A DNA stretch of 64,000 nt, from contig NW_002476317.1 of the NCBI RefSeq assembly GCF_000189635.1, positions 496,001 to 560,000 of the forward strand, in the 5' to 3' direction. The notes beneath the pieces were generated by a model. The model ran no database searches, was not told the origin of the DNA, and was given only the letters and a program-made list of their open reading frames with translations. This stretch comes from Tetrahymena thermophila SB210. Lineage: Eukaryota > Ciliophora > Oligohymenophorea > Hymenostomatida > Tetrahymenidae. The translations under genes were made by a program, and so were the position numbers. Shown in pieces: positions 37,353-50,157 of this stretch. Position 1 is the stretch's first letter. The number at the start of each line of letters is the position of its first letter.

Positions 37353-39829
37353 ATGCCTCCTAAGAAGAAAGTAGATCCAGAAACTTTATAGCAACAATTT
37401 GAGTAATGGAAAGAGAGTACAGAGTACAAAAAATGGGAAGAAATGAGTGAAGCGCTCAAAAAATATCCCCCTATTACTGAGACTACGTTAGATATAAATG
37501 GTCCTTGGTAGGAATATTATGATGAACTGATTAAGTTTTTTTAAGTTATGAAGGCAAAAACAGGAAAAATAAAAGAGATTAAGCATGAACATATAAGATC
37601 GTTTTTCTTCGCCCATGAAGATAAGGAAAACGAAAAGATCATAATTGATGGAATTTAATGCGGTGTTACCAAAGAGCATGCTGATAGAGCTTGGACGTTA
37701 CGTCATAAATTCTGTGATATTTTAAAGGCATTCTGTAATAATTATTTAAAGTGAATTTTGACAAAAACATTAAATTTGATTCTTTTAAATTTAGGCGACA
37801 TTGAGGATTTAGATTTTGAGAATTTTTAGACAAACAAAAAGAATTTACAAAAGACGATTAACGAATTCTTTAAGTATTACAACCCACATGTAAAATCAGG
37901 TCATAAAGAAATTTATGATAACAAGATTGCTAAAGTGCTTGAGCCTTTAAATAACTTAATAGAAATAAATACAGTTTTAGTGTAATTTTTATTTATTAAC
38001 TGATTGCTATTTGAATAGCTGCTATTTATTTTATGATAATTGATTTATTTATATTTATAATATAAAGAAACTTCAATAAGAAATATAAAACAGATTATGA
38101 AAGAGAGGTAAATAAATAAGCACTACATTTTATTTCAAATAAAAAATTATTTTATATTTTTCAATTAGATAAATTCATTTAGAGTCAAAGCTTTAACTGA
38201 AAAATACTGTTAAGCATATTCAGAGGTTTAGAGAGTTCTTGAAGAAGATAGTAAGGATTATAAGCTTTTTGCAACATGTGATTTAAGAAAAACCTTTTAT
38301 AAGCTAAGTTATAAAAATTGGGAGAATAATCCTTGTGAAAAGCTCTACCTTCAAGTAAATTATTTTTTTTAATTTAAATAAAATCATTTTAAATATATCA
38401 TATAAATTGATAGCCATTAAGAGAAAATCTCAAGGCCATGCAAAAACAGCTCATGGATTTGTTCGCTTATGGTATCAACTTCTGGAAAATTCCTCTTTGC
38501 CAAAATGAAGAACTAGTTAGAGAAATTGAAAATTTGGTTAAATCGGAATTGATTGCAGATAGATTGTTAGGTACTCCCTTGAGAAGAGAGCTATTTAACT
38601 TTGTCTATAAAGTTGTATTAATAATTAAAGAAGCCAATCCTTACCTGGAAAACAATTTACTTAAAAAAGATGAAAACACAGTAAATAGCTCAATACCTAA
38701 ATTAGTAGTTTTTAAATTGATTTAACACATGAAAAACTGGAAACTCAAGAAGCAAGAAAATGAAAGATAGATAGAGGAAAGAAATTAGCGCCTTCAAATT
38801 TTAAACAAAATGAAAGAAGAACAAAAGAGTAATTCACTTGCCAGTAAATTAGGCAAAACCGTATCAGTTAATAACCTTGCCTCAGCTGATAATACCAAAG
38901 CTATTGCAATAAATATTTTGCCAAATATTAACAACAATAATAATAATTTAACACAAGAAGCAAAGGATGCATCTTTTTTTAACTCATCTAATAACTAAGT
39001 TACTTCACCAAACGCGAATAATATTTCTGTGAATTTATCATTTTTGGCTAGAGACAGATAAGATACCAAAGAATCAGACAAAGAAAAAATTTTAGAAGAA
39101 CTGACTCCTAGAAAAGGTGATATTTCAATGCTTAATGCCAGTATTACAACAAGCGCTACTTATAACAATGCAATCTACCATACTTCTACCAAAACTAAAA
39201 TGTTAAAGTCAGTGTCTCAACTACTACCTGTAAAAACTTCTATCAGATCTCCAACAAATAAATAAGAGGTTTTTAATTTTGCAGATCAATTAGAAGATAA
39301 GATAGAGGACCCAGCAATAGAAAGTGATCTGATAAAATACGGACGTTATTTTTACCTTGAAGGTTATGTATCCTAAGAGATTTTTGATTTATTTGAGGTT
39401 TGTGTAGATTAAATCTCTCGTATTAATCCTGCAGTTTAGTAAGATATCGAGGATTATATTATTTTGTAAGGATTTACTCCAAAGGTTAAAGACCGTCATG
39501 ATCAATAAAGAGTGGAGGCTCGTTTAAAATTAGAGAAGCTTCAAGAATAGGAATTTTCAGATTAAAAAATTAATTCTACTAGACCTCCTGATTTATGGAA
39601 TTTTCCTTAGGCAATAGAGACTCATAAATTCCGTTCTATAGTTAAGCCTAAAGATTGTTATGTAGATGGGAGATTTGAGGAATTTGATTAAAAGCTTGAC
39701 TTGATTACTCAAAATTTGATAACTTTCAAACCTACAAGTTGGAGATAAATTGTATCTAGAGTTATTGATGTTTTTGCCAATAACTATTAAAAAGAAATAA
39801 CATCTATAGATCCTTCAGAGATTTTATGA
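37353..39829 (+). CDS. Hypothetical 736-aa protein, five exons
   Basis: Exons: 37353-37734, 37795-37981, 38068-38107, 38169-38354, 38414-39829. All four introns (60, 86, 61, 59 nt) are needed to keep the frame, and all have good GT-AG ends. The protein starts MPPKKK. The N-terminal 330 residues are alpha-helical and well mixed in composition. A low-complexity middle follows (Asn runs from repeated AAC/AAT). The C-terminal domain of about 190 residues contains KYGRYFYLEGYVSQEIFDLF, RINPAVQQDIEDYI and RPPDLWNFPQ, ending RQIVSRVIDVFANNY. I do not recognise a family. The mix of conserved-looking ends with a disordered centre suggests a scaffold, but that is speculation. Confidence 0.75.
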
Positions 39830-40535
39830 ATGAAGCATAAATGAGTATCTAAAATCAATTAAATCCAAATATAACAAAAAATTATGAAGATAATTAAATA
39901 TATATATATATAACTTAGTAAGTTATTAATTTTTCTTATTTATTGATTTGTTTATTGATAAGTTTAAATTTTTAACGATTCAAATAAGTAAATAAATAAA
40001 TAGTTTAATAAGAAAATAAATATATAGTAGAAATATTAAATTTGATTTTTTTAATAATAAATCTTATTTGTAATAAATGATTAAGATAAAAAAAGAATAG
40101 AAATTGTAAAAAATCAGTATACAGAATAACATATCTGATCTGAATTGGAATCAATAATTGATTGAATTTCATTAAAATCCACTTTTAATCTCTTTGCTTC
40201 TATATCAAAAATTGTTATATAGTTTAAATAAAATTAAAGGAAAAATTTTTATTTATTTGTTTATTTATTTATTAATTTAATAGAGAAAGATAATTTAGTT
40301 ATAAAATTCTTGAATTAATTAATATTCAATATAATTCAGTAGACATATCATAAAACAGATATATTACTTTCTAATAAAAACTATTAAAAAAGCAAAAAGG
40401 AAGTTCAAATTAAGCCCAAGTTAACTTATTAAATAAATGTAAGATATTTATAAAGTTTGGAATATATATAAGGTTGAAATGATCAGTATATTAACAGATT
40501 GAGCTTAATTTTTTAGTATTTTTAGGAAATTTACA
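39830..40535. other. Intergenic
   Basis: A 0.7-kb AT-rich spacer between plus-strand genes. TATATATA and TTTATTTA tracts are present. Nothing else seen. Confidence 0.5.
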
Positions 40536-42229
40536 ATGTATGTTGAATATATCAAAGCAACATTATAGCTTTAAAGAAACAATTTGAAAGCTAGCTAAAA
40601 TGAGTTCAAATATTTTTAATAAAATTTCTAAAATTTATGGAAGAAATATAATTTTACATTTATTCAAAATAATAGGTAAGTATTTTAAAAGCTAAGTTAT
40701 GTAGAGTGTGAAAAAGGAGGTTTTCACACAGGCGAATTAGTCAATTATGCTTGCACTGAAAAAAAATGTAGGATAAACAAGAATTCAATAGGGTGTTCAG
40801 TTTGTATGGAATAAGAGCATTTGAATTGTCGCAAGTCGCCATTAAAATTTTTATATAAATAATTAAATGATTTAATTGAGTCTTAGAAGAAATCTTCAAA
40901 TATTAATGGATCTTTAGGTATGGCTAATGGATTCAATGCAGAGCTAGCATCAGAATTAAGTAGCAGTTATGGCGAAAGCAGCTACTAAAGAATGCAATAG
41001 GAGCTTTTAAATTTAATAATTTCCAGTCGTTAACAAATCCTTGAGGATGTTTTGCAAAGTACTAATAAATTAATTGAAAAAACACGTAATATTTAAAATA
41101 TTTGTGTCAGTATCTTTGATAACATTGAAGATCAAACAAGGTAAAAAATTAATACATAAAATCAAATGGAATCTTTGCTTTAGAAGATAATCTACTCAAC
41201 AAAAACAATTGGCAATCTGCAATAAGTAGTTGAATAGTTATTTGATATTATCCCAGAGGATTGCATTAATTCTATCTCTTAAGGAGCTTATGTTCCAGCT
41301 TCTTCTGGCTCTTCAAATTCATCCTAGCAACCAGCACAAACATCATAAGGACCTGTAATAGGCGTGTCTTCTATAATAGCATAATAGTCAGTGTCTGTAG
41401 GATCAAATAGTAGCAACATAAGCACAAGTAAATAAGATAACAGTAATTCTATTGATTACTCAAGTAATGATTTATAGAATCTTTTAGATAACTTATCAAA
41501 TCTTTTTAAATAAATATCTTCAATGATATCTTCAAAGAATGATGTTATTATTTAATCGTTGAATTAGTAGGAGAAATTCCTAAGCTAAATTTAAGATGAT
41601 TAAGCCCTTATATAGAATTTAAGCGGAAAAAAGAAATTAGAACTCTCTTTTTCCCCTGTTGATAAGCATGGCTCAATTAGTATTATTGCTCCTAATAAAG
41701 TTAAAAGTAATACAGGATCATCTAGTAATTATAAGTTTGCTTTAACAACATAAGGTCTTCCGATGACAACAACTACAAAATTTGCTTTTAAGATGAAAAA
41801 TATAAATTCTCAAAACTGGATTGCTATTGGAGTTGCTCTAAAAAATGTAAAATTTTTAATTTATATTCTTCTTAGTTTAAAAGAAATATACATATTTATG
41901 ATAAATAGGTAATCAAAGGAAAGAATTATTCTTTTGGTCTAAGTTTAGGTCATGGTGCTTACATGATTAGTTCGAATTCAGGATCTTGGAGTCATACAGA
42001 ATAAGCAAATAACAATGTGGTTAAATCATTTGATTTTGGTGGTAATAGCATAGTTGAATGCAAGTTTGATCCAGTTGAAGGATTTATACATTTTGCTTTA
42101 AAGGATAATCCTCTTAAAATATATAAGTTAGCCATATAAAAAAATCTGAAAGATGATGACACTTATCATCCATGTGTACTTTTCTATTATCCTAATGATG
42201 AAGTTGAATTAATATATCCCTATCAATGA
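40536..42229 (+). CDS. Zinc finger / coiled-coil / SPRY-like protein (TRIM-like layout)
   Basis: Exons 40536-41846 and 41909-42229 (543 aa); the 62-nt intron is clean. Residues about 57-105 have a C..H......YAC....C.......C..C....H..C spacing typical of B-box or other treble-clef zinc fingers (ECEKGGFHTGEL, GCSVCMEQEHLNC). A long helical, Gln/Ser-rich middle follows. The C-terminal 160 residues are beta-rich and look like a SPRY/B30.2 domain: NWIAIGVAL, GKNYSFGLSLGHGAYMISS, VECKFDPVEGFIHF, YHPCVLFYYP. The order zinc finger, coiled coil, SPRY is TRIM-like but lacks a RING. Related zinc-motif genes are, from memory, numerous in ciliates. The start ATG is the first that keeps the frame open; an upstream exon is possible. 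Confidence 0.7.
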
Positions 42230-42548
42230 TTGATTGGTTTGAATAAAATATGCTATTGCAGAAAAAAATAATTTTTTGTATATAAAAATAATTTAAAAAA
42301 AATATATTTTTTATATTAGTAAATTTTTTTTAAATAAATAATATAAAAAATTAATATTAGAATAATTTTTTCAGATTTATTTTTATAATTGTTATTTTTT
42401 ATTGAATAAGCTTTTTAGTTACTTAAAATTAGTCAAATTTTTTAAACAAATATTTTAGCTAAGCTATTTCCGATGATACTTCTTCAATAAAAAAAATAAT
42501 TAATTGTGAAATTAAAAAATTATAAAATAAGTTTTTAGAAAAAATAAA
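42230..42548. other. Intergenic
   Basis: A 0.3-kb AT-rich spacer; nothing seen. Confidence 0.5.
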
Positions 42549-43043
42549 ATGGCTAATTAGAAAGCAAAAGTCATTATAAATCCAAATATTAATAACAGCT
42601 AAGCGAAAGGCTAAAGACATTACTTCGAATCATTGGATAATTTTGGTAAGTTGATAAAAGAATAAGATGTTAGTGATCTAGATTCGGAATATGATATTAA
42701 AGACTCGGTCCATTAACAGTTTAACTAAGATATTTTATATACTGAATTAGACCGTGATGATTAAGATTTTATGTCTCTTTGGAATTAATTCATGTTAAAG
42801 TATAACGAAAAGTCAAATGTTAAGAGATCTACTAGCATTAATAGCCTAAACATTCATAGCTTAAATGGAGAATTTTTAAAGCCTTCAAAATTTATATTTA
42901 TTCTTGATGAGTTTATCAATGAAAATTTTGACGTACTTAAAAATACTTTGAGAAATTAATTTCTGAACCATATTTGCACATTAATCCAGTATTGCATAGT
43001 TACCCCAAATTAATTTTTGTAAATAGCTTTAAGATTGAAGTGA
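42549..43043 (+). CDS. VEFS-box protein, SUZ12-like PRC2 subunit (short)
   Basis: A single exon of 164 aa. Residues about 70-160 align by eye with the VEFS box of Su(z)12. LDRDDQDFMSLWNQFMLKYN corresponds to the acidic stretch followed by M-x-LWN...H/K. Then FILDEFINENFDVLKNTLRN and QFLNHICTLIQYCIVTPNQF match the helices after it, including the R-N-F/QFL-H turn. The VEFS box is where SUZ12 binds EZH2-type methyltransferases. The zinc finger and long N-terminal part of animal and plant SUZ12 are absent, leaving only a short acidic N-terminus. The likely role is in H3K27 methylation complexes, which in ciliates silence transposons during nuclear development. Recognition is by motif reading only. 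Confidence 0.72.
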
Positions 43044-43314
43044 ACTTATTTTAATTATAGTACCCTAAAACAAGTGAATTTATTCACTTTTTATAATGTT
43101 ATTGAAAATAAGATATAATTAAATAATATCAAAAATTAGTAGAAATAATTAATTTAATATTGTTATTACTGTACTTATAAATTTATTATTATGTATTTAA
43201 TCATTATTATTATTCATAGTGTTTTTTAAATTTCTAACCAATCAATTTAATTAACTCATCTTTACTTAAAGTAATAATTTTTTGACAAAAAATTTAAATT
43301 TTAAAAATTCAAAA

Positions 43315-45207
43315 ATGGAAAATATTGAGTAAAAAAAGCTGAAATTAGATTGCTAAATTCACTAAAATTAAAACAAAAAATTTATTAGAGTAGACTAAGA
43401 TGCCTCAGATACTCTTTATTGCTCTTATTGTCTACATGGTTCTAAAAATTGTTAATTCATGAGTATTAAAAAACTCATAGAGATTGAAAATAATAAGAAT
43501 TAATTTTTAACAAATTGGCCTCCACTTTAGTAAGACGAATAGGATATAATATTAAATAAAATCAATCATATTTTTGAAGATGATTCTCAGGAAATAGATA
43601 AGGAAGAAGGAGAAATAAAAAAATAGTTTGAATAAGTTAAAATGAAAATAAATAATATTATCCATCAACTAGAAGAATTTATGTAATCAAAAATAGAAGA
43701 TTTTGGTAGAGAGAAAATAGAGCTGAAGTAAAAATACATAGAAATGACTTAATTTTAAAATATTCTATCAATTATAAAAAATGATTAGCTCAGTATTAGT
43801 TAAAAAGATGAAGCTGTTTTATAGATAGTTAAAATATGCCATTAAAAGTCTGAGATCAATACTTAATTTCTTAGCACTAGATTAAAACAATTAGAAGAAA
43901 ATAATAATAAGAATAGATTCTTAAGCTAAGTAGAAAGCTTTCATTTGCAAATCGAAGAAATTACAAAAAACTTCTAAAAAATGGTTAACTAAAACAATTA
44001 ATTAATTGCATAAGAGGATCACAATTAAAATATTGATATTGATACTGATTAGAAAGTTAAACTTTTACAACATTTTATATCCAATAAATCAAACAATTTA
44101 AACCATCAATTTTTGCAAAACATAAACAAAAAGTTGTAAAATTTAAAAATTTTTTTTGAAGACCTTGATTTTAATGATATTTACTAAAATGGAAATGTTC
44201 TCCATTTTAGCTTTTTAGACTTGGATGATCAGAAAAAGGAATAAATGTAATAAATTTTTAATTTTATTTAAAATGATGAAGCTCAAAGAAATCAAAATGA
44301 CAAAGTTGAAAAATTAATTTCTTTGATTGGAAATAAATCAAATTTTTGCACTGACACATTTTTGTAATAACTAAAAATGAATTTAAACAAATTTAGCTTT
44401 GTATTTTCAGAACTTGATATTGAAAAAGTTCATGATTAAAATCTCCATCCTATTGATTTTAATATTTTAAACTTATAATAAATGGTTGATTTATAGAAAC
44501 TTGTTGATAAAATATCAGAAATTACATAAAAAAACAGTTTTGATTCTCTCTAATAAAATCAGCAAGTTATTGTATAAAATATTTAAAAATTTGCTTAATT
44601 TTAAGATAATATTTCTCAACTTTTCTTAAGCTACCCAATTCTTTAACTAACCAATTACACCACCTGCTAAATTGGCTTTAATTTAGTTAAATCAGAATAT
44701 GATAGGTCACCTTTTTTAAAGATAGAAAATTAGAGGGCTCTTATACAATACGAAGAAGGAAATCACCATTAGGCTTATACTGATTTTGTTTTGTAAAAAG
44801 AGAAAAACTATATATTTAGAATTTTATATAAAGCAAAAAATAGCTTTATAGGTTTTGGTTTAACCTAAGAAGTATATAAAGATCAGAATTTATTCAATTA
44901 AAATCTGTCTTTTAGAAGCAAAGGAGGTAATTATGGCTTACATAAATCGGTTAAGGGTATAAACCTAACTGATATTAGCATTGGTGATAGATTTAACTTT
45001 TTTGAAGTAAGAATAAACTTATCAAAAAAATACTACCAAATCACGGATTATCCTAACTATCAAAATTTGAACACAGTAGCAGACTCTTTTAAAATTTAAG
45101 AAAACGAATCTTATAGATTTGTTGTTAACATTCATGGTTAGCCTAAAATAGGTGATTTTATAGAAATTGTAGAGATTCTTGATGTAGAAGAATTCCCAAA
45201 CTGGTGA
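43315..45207 (+). CDS. Zn-motif / coiled-coil protein of a ciliate family
   Basis: A single exon of 630 aa from ATG to TGA. Near the N-terminus C..H (LDCQIH) followed by YCSYC and a further Cys gives one possible zinc site of B-box style. Residues about 80-450 are Gln/Lys/Glu-rich coiled coil with IEE..K heptads. The C-terminal 180 residues look globular and beta-rich: NYIFRILYKAKNSFIGFGL, GNYGLHKSVKGINL, YRFVVNIHGQPKIGDFIEI. They may be a distant SPRY-like fold. The overall plan echoes the gene at 40536, which suggests that the two belong to the same expanded class. No precise function can be given. Confidence 0.65.
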
Positions 45208-45824
45208 TTAATTTTATTTTTTTATACATTTAAAACATTTTTAATGTATTTTTTTCTGAATTAAATTAAATTAGTATTATTTTTATTAAAGACTAACAAA
45301 TAAATTTATGGGTTTTTTTATTTTTTTTATCATTTTTATTAATTAAAGAAATTAAATAATATTTATTTGAATTGAATATTTTATAAAATTTTATTTGTTA
45401 TTTAATTACTTCTAAAAAGAATATTTTTTGTAAAAGTTTAATTTATTGACATCTAAACTAAGCTCGATTTTAAAAATTTATATACTCAAGTTTTAATACA
45501 TAAACTCGACAAAAAAATTTTACTTTTTAGAAAATAAAATAAAAATTTTTGTTTTAAAAGTTATAATTTTTATTTAGTAATTTTTGTAAAATTTTTATTT
45601 TTTAATATCAAATTTTTTGAATGTTAATATTTTAAAATCAATTTAGATAAATGAATCTGTCTCAAAAATATAGTTTTTAAGGAGTATTTCTTAAAAATAA
45701 TTTTCTTAATTATAGAAATATTAGATAAAATAAATATTTGAAAGATTGAGAATATTAATATTTTTAAGAAATAATTTATAGACAATATAAAGATTGATTA
45801 TAAAGTTATTTATACTTTTTAATT
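45208..45824. other. Intergenic between convergent genes
   Basis: A 0.6-kb AT-rich spacer. No gene is seen. The minus-strand frame of the APC4 gene stays open into this region if its last intron is ignored, which is misleading. Confidence 0.5.
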
Positions 45825-48800
45825 TCAATCAAAAATAATTACTTTGTTTGTTTCTTGTACTACAGAATTTAATCCTATTTATATTAGTTAATTATTAAAA
45901 TATAATAAAAAATAATAATAAAATTTTTATAACCTCTAAAACTAGACTGTAAATTGTCACAGTTTGAAGTCTACAAACGCATAGTTTTTATAATTTTCAT
46001 TTCATTTAAATAAATTTCTGTAGGCTAAATTTGCTCTATAAGTGACAATTAAATATTTTAAACTAAATTTCCCATAAATTCTTTAGAGGGTTTCATATCA
46101 TCATCCTTTATTAGATGAATTTCAGATAAACCAGTATCTTCTTAAGTGCTTTAATTCATTTATTCTTCCATTTGTTTAGATAATAAAACAAGCAATCTGT
46201 TAGACTAGTCAAAGCACATATCTTTTAGATCATAATTTTGAGGTACTTTGATAAAAACAACTTAAATTATTGTTTGTTTTCTTACTTTCTTTACTCTGAA
46301 TAACTAAATCAAATTTTAATCTATTTATTTTTTTATAATTGTTTAAAATGAGTAAAACTAATAAATATATAAGTAGATACTTCTTATTTTTCCAGGCTAT
46401 ACTACTTTGTATTCTTATGTTACAACTTCTTAGAAACTGTGTAGTTGTTTAAATCTTGTTAAACTTGATAAAGGACAGAGTCTGATCTGGTAAATATAAA
46501 ACAGAAACAAATTATTATTTCAATTGACGAAAATTAATTTACTATTTCAAGTGGCTTTTTAGTGTAATTTCCAATTTCATTTTGCATCTTTAAGAATATA
46601 TTATTCCATTATTTTTCCAAATTTTTTGCAGCAATTATCAAGTTTGATTTTGGGATCTTTTAAAGTATGCTAGAGGAATGAGTTTCTTTAGGCATAGCTT
46701 CTCTAGTTTCAACCATTACATTAAAAGGTTAAATCATGTTACTAACATTGCTAATTTAATTGTTTATGCTATTTAAAACAAAATCTAAAATTTAGCTTTA
46801 TAAAAGGCCTGAGTTTTCAAATTATTTTGTATTTGATGATTAAGATGAAGATGATGAACCAATAACAGATGAAATAGCAATATCAAATTTATTCTACATT
46901 TATGAATTATTTTAAGCTACACCAGATGTAAATTACGTACTTGACCTATTTAATGGAATTAATGAAAAATATAAAATATTTTCTTTGAAAATATTACTTT
47001 GGATTTCTAGAACCAGGTTTAGGTATTTTCAAAGATCCTTTGATTTCATCCTCATCTTTAATAGGTAAATCTACTTTATTTTCAGTAAATATTCTGAGAT
47101 CTTTCAGCCTGAATCTCTCCTCATTAGAAAGAAAATGATGGAGTCTTTAAACATCCACTTAAAATTCCTTCAGTGCAAATTTATGATTCTAAATTTCTTA
47201 ATCGTTATCACTTTCAAATGTTTTAATTACACCTAAAAGATTTGTTTTAAAAATTTTTTTCACATTTAATTTTTAAATATTTATTTTTAAAATTAGAAAA
47301 AAATTAATACATCTATTTAACCAAACTATTAGATTCCTTATACTAAGTTTTATTTCTGTTGCGGTGACAAGGACTTCATCACACAAATTAAATATTTACT
47401 TAACTACTAATGACAAGTTTCTTAACTCATTCAAATCAAGGCCTAGTGTTTAATATTTGTTTCCTCTAATTAAAAAAAATATGTTTGATTCAAAATTTTT
47501 ACTACATTTTCAATATTAATTACTATCCAGCATAAGACTCTAATTATGATATTACAACCATCATTCTTTGAACAGTACTTTGCATACTTTCAGTAATTAG
47601 CTCTTAAATACTTTATATCTTCTTATTCAAAGTCTAAATTTTTATAAATAGTGCTTTAAACAACAGTAATTATTTATCTAAATTATTTATTACTTAATCC
47701 ATTTTTTCTAAAATATTTGTATCAAAGACTTCCTTTTTCAGAAATTGGTCTATTGCTGGTGTATATTCGCCTGAAATAAGGAATCTTAAAAACTCTTCAC
47801 TAACTGTTGGTAATTTTTCAATCACTCCTGACTCATTTGAAGAGCCTTAATTTTAAATAACAAGTTTGAACTAAGATTTAACAAATATATTTAAATAGTA
47901 AGAGCATTACAATTATTTTTAATGAGGTCTTCCATAATATACATTTTTGCATCATATGATCTAGAAACTTCAAGAATTAATTTGTTTAGAGACATAAATG
48001 AGTTGTTGAGAAAGTTTATCATATTATCTAAGTAGGACATAAGATAAGCTATATTCTAATAAAAAATAAACATTTTATAGTAAAAGTTTGACTTTCAAAA
48101 AGAAATTTACAGCAATATCTTCTTTATAGTAATGAATTATATTAGTATCAATATTTGCAAAGCATAAATAGTCTTTAGAAGGGTTTGAAGATGATTTTGC
48201 AGAAATAAAAATATGAAAAGACGATAAATCGTCAAGAAATAGAGTTGATAATGATCGAGGCTCAGACAAGTTCGAGTTAGATACAAGTTGTTAGAGATCA
48301 AATTTACAAACTGTAAAAAGACCATTAAAACTTATGTTAAGATTAGAAGCAATATCCGAAGTGACTAAGAATCTAATATCATTTTTATTGTTAAATTCAC
48401 TCAAAAAATTTAATTTCATCACATTCTTTTTTTCGCTTGCTTCATGAGGAATGATAGGGATTATAAAACTATCTATCTGAGATCCCTTGTTAAACATATT
48501 AAGATTCTCTATTTTACATTACACTTACAAATCAACCCAATCAAGTGTGCTTATTTGGCACTTGTGCATTTTATCTATTGAAAATAAACGCTTCCCATTT
48601 TCTGTTTTAACAATATTCATTGAACCATCATCGCATGCATATATTAACAAGTAAGCTAATTTTAATACAATAAATTTCTTAAACGCTCAAATTATCATCA
48701 AAACAAAACTGGATTATAGGAATTTAAGTTGACTATGCCAGTTGAATAATAAATTTACAATCAGGACTAAAGCAAGTGCTTACAATTTAATTTATTTCTT

Positions 48801-49035
48801 CTATATGAAATACTTTCTATGATTTATAGCTTATTCTATGGAGCTGTTATAAAGAATTTGATGATGATTTATATATTTAATAATAATTATTTAAATGATA
48901 AAAATTTACTTCTAGTATATTTTCTGATGTTACTACTGCTAATAAATCCATCCTATTACTCCAATAGAGTTATTTAATATCTTATGGAAAAGGTTTTTCA
49001 TGCCCAACTGTAAACTATTCAATTTCTTCTTCCAT
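45825..49035 (-). CDS. APC4: Anaphase-promoting complex subunit 4
   Basis: Exons in coding order: 48705-49035, 48111-48655, 47911-48055, 47524-47845, 46998-47465, 46529-46945, 46381-46486, 45934-46303, 45825-45874 (917 aa). The start matches the APC4 beta-propeller: GHEKPFPQDIKQLYWSNRMD then LLAV, with FSPDCKFIIQLA and DDGSMNIVKTENGK. The middle has the long helical domain with EEFLRFLISGEYTP and KYQTLGLDLNELRNL. The last exons give DNLQSSFRGLNSVVQET and NKVIIFD, the APC4 C-terminal propeller strand. APC4 is a scaffold of the APC/C ubiquitin ligase that drives anaphase. Intron 46487-46528 (42 nt, GTCAAT donor) is the least certain junction. Confidence 0.88.
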
Positions 49036-49478
49036 TTAATAAACTTTTGTTTACTCTCTAATTTCTGTATGTATAATATTGGTATTTATTAGTTAAAATT
49101 TAATTTTTTTGACAGATATTTGAATTTTTGTTTTTTAAATCTGAATTAATCGATTAGGTACACATACATAAATAATTAGATAGATAGATAAAACAACTAT
49201 TTAATTATTTTAACAAAATAAATTAACTCAAATGTTATTTAAAATAAACTTTTGTAGTTTAAAAAATCATTTTTGAGTGATTTGATTATTTATAAATCTT
49301 TTATCAATAATAAATACAAATAAATAAATAAATAAATTTATTTTATAAATGCATAAAATGAAAATATAATTTAGAAAACGAAAAAATGAATGCAGTTTGC
49401 TTCATAAATACATAATAAAAAAACATATTTATCATACATGATAAACTAAATATTTAAAAAATATTTTTTAAATCTATT
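49036..49478. other. Intergenic
   Basis: A 0.44-kb AT-rich spacer between two tandem minus-strand genes. Contains AGATAGATAGATAA and AATAAATAAATAAATAAAT microsatellites near 49178 and 49318. Confidence 0.6.
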
Positions 49479-50157
49479 TCAATATGATAATGGAATATAT
49501 TTGTTAACTTTTTCTATGAAAACAGGGATATTTGTTCCTAAAACTTCATCAATAATTTTTCCTTCCTAATAGTTATTTATTGTAAATAGTTACAAAATTT
49601 AATCTAAAACAAAAATATATAGTAACTTACGGATATAAATAAGAATTTAGGCTAGCAAGTTGCGTCTATTTTTATATTCAAATAAAATTATATTAAAAAT
49701 ATATTTCATGAGTAAATTGGCTAAAGAATAAATTACGAAATTTGTCATTTTTATAAGTAACTAATTTATCTTGGTCGAGCTTTTGTAAAAAAAAAATATT
49801 AGTATATTTATTAATTATGAAAGTTATTTGAGATAAAGAAAATATGTTTAGAATATTTTACTAATAAGATATCAATTCTTTTTTCGAAATCATCAATGCT
49901 TATCATTAACTAATTATAGGTAGGATACATAGCAGTGCATGGACCGGACCATCCAGGGTAAACATCAACGACTATTTTTATATTTTTTTTATCAAATTAA
50001 ATTCAAAAAAGGTCTATCTAACTATATTCATCAATATTTTTAACATCTCATCAAATTAATTACCAATAAGTTTTTTATTGTTTTCATTATAAAAAGTCAT
50101 GAAGTGATCTTCACTAGTAACAGTTGTTGTGATTTCCTTCTTTTGCTTTTTAGACAT
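49479..50157 (-). CDS. Thioredoxin-fold protein with WSGPC site, dynein-light-chain-like
   Basis: Exons: 50064-50157, 49862-49971, 49737-49779, 49631-49665, 49479-49565 (122 aa). The four introns (92, 82, 71, 65 nt) take up nearly half of the gene. The fold is recognisable: KLIVVDVYPGWSGPC (residues 29-43), LDQDKL, the cis-proline segment CQPKFLF with Pro88, and the final helix IPVFIEKVNKYI. Canonical thioredoxins have WCGPC. Here the nucleophilic Cys is Ser40 and only Cys43 remains, so ordinary disulfide reduction is unlikely. The VVDVY...GPC style and FLF.SEGK are closest, from memory, to ciliary thioredoxins (outer-arm dynein LC3/LC5, NME8/TXNDC3). A dynein or docking role is inference. 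Confidence 0.82.

Noticed and set aside
37271..37679. Minus-strand short frames
   Set aside because: Antisense shadows of exon 1 of the 736-aa plus-strand gene, which continues through four clean introns.
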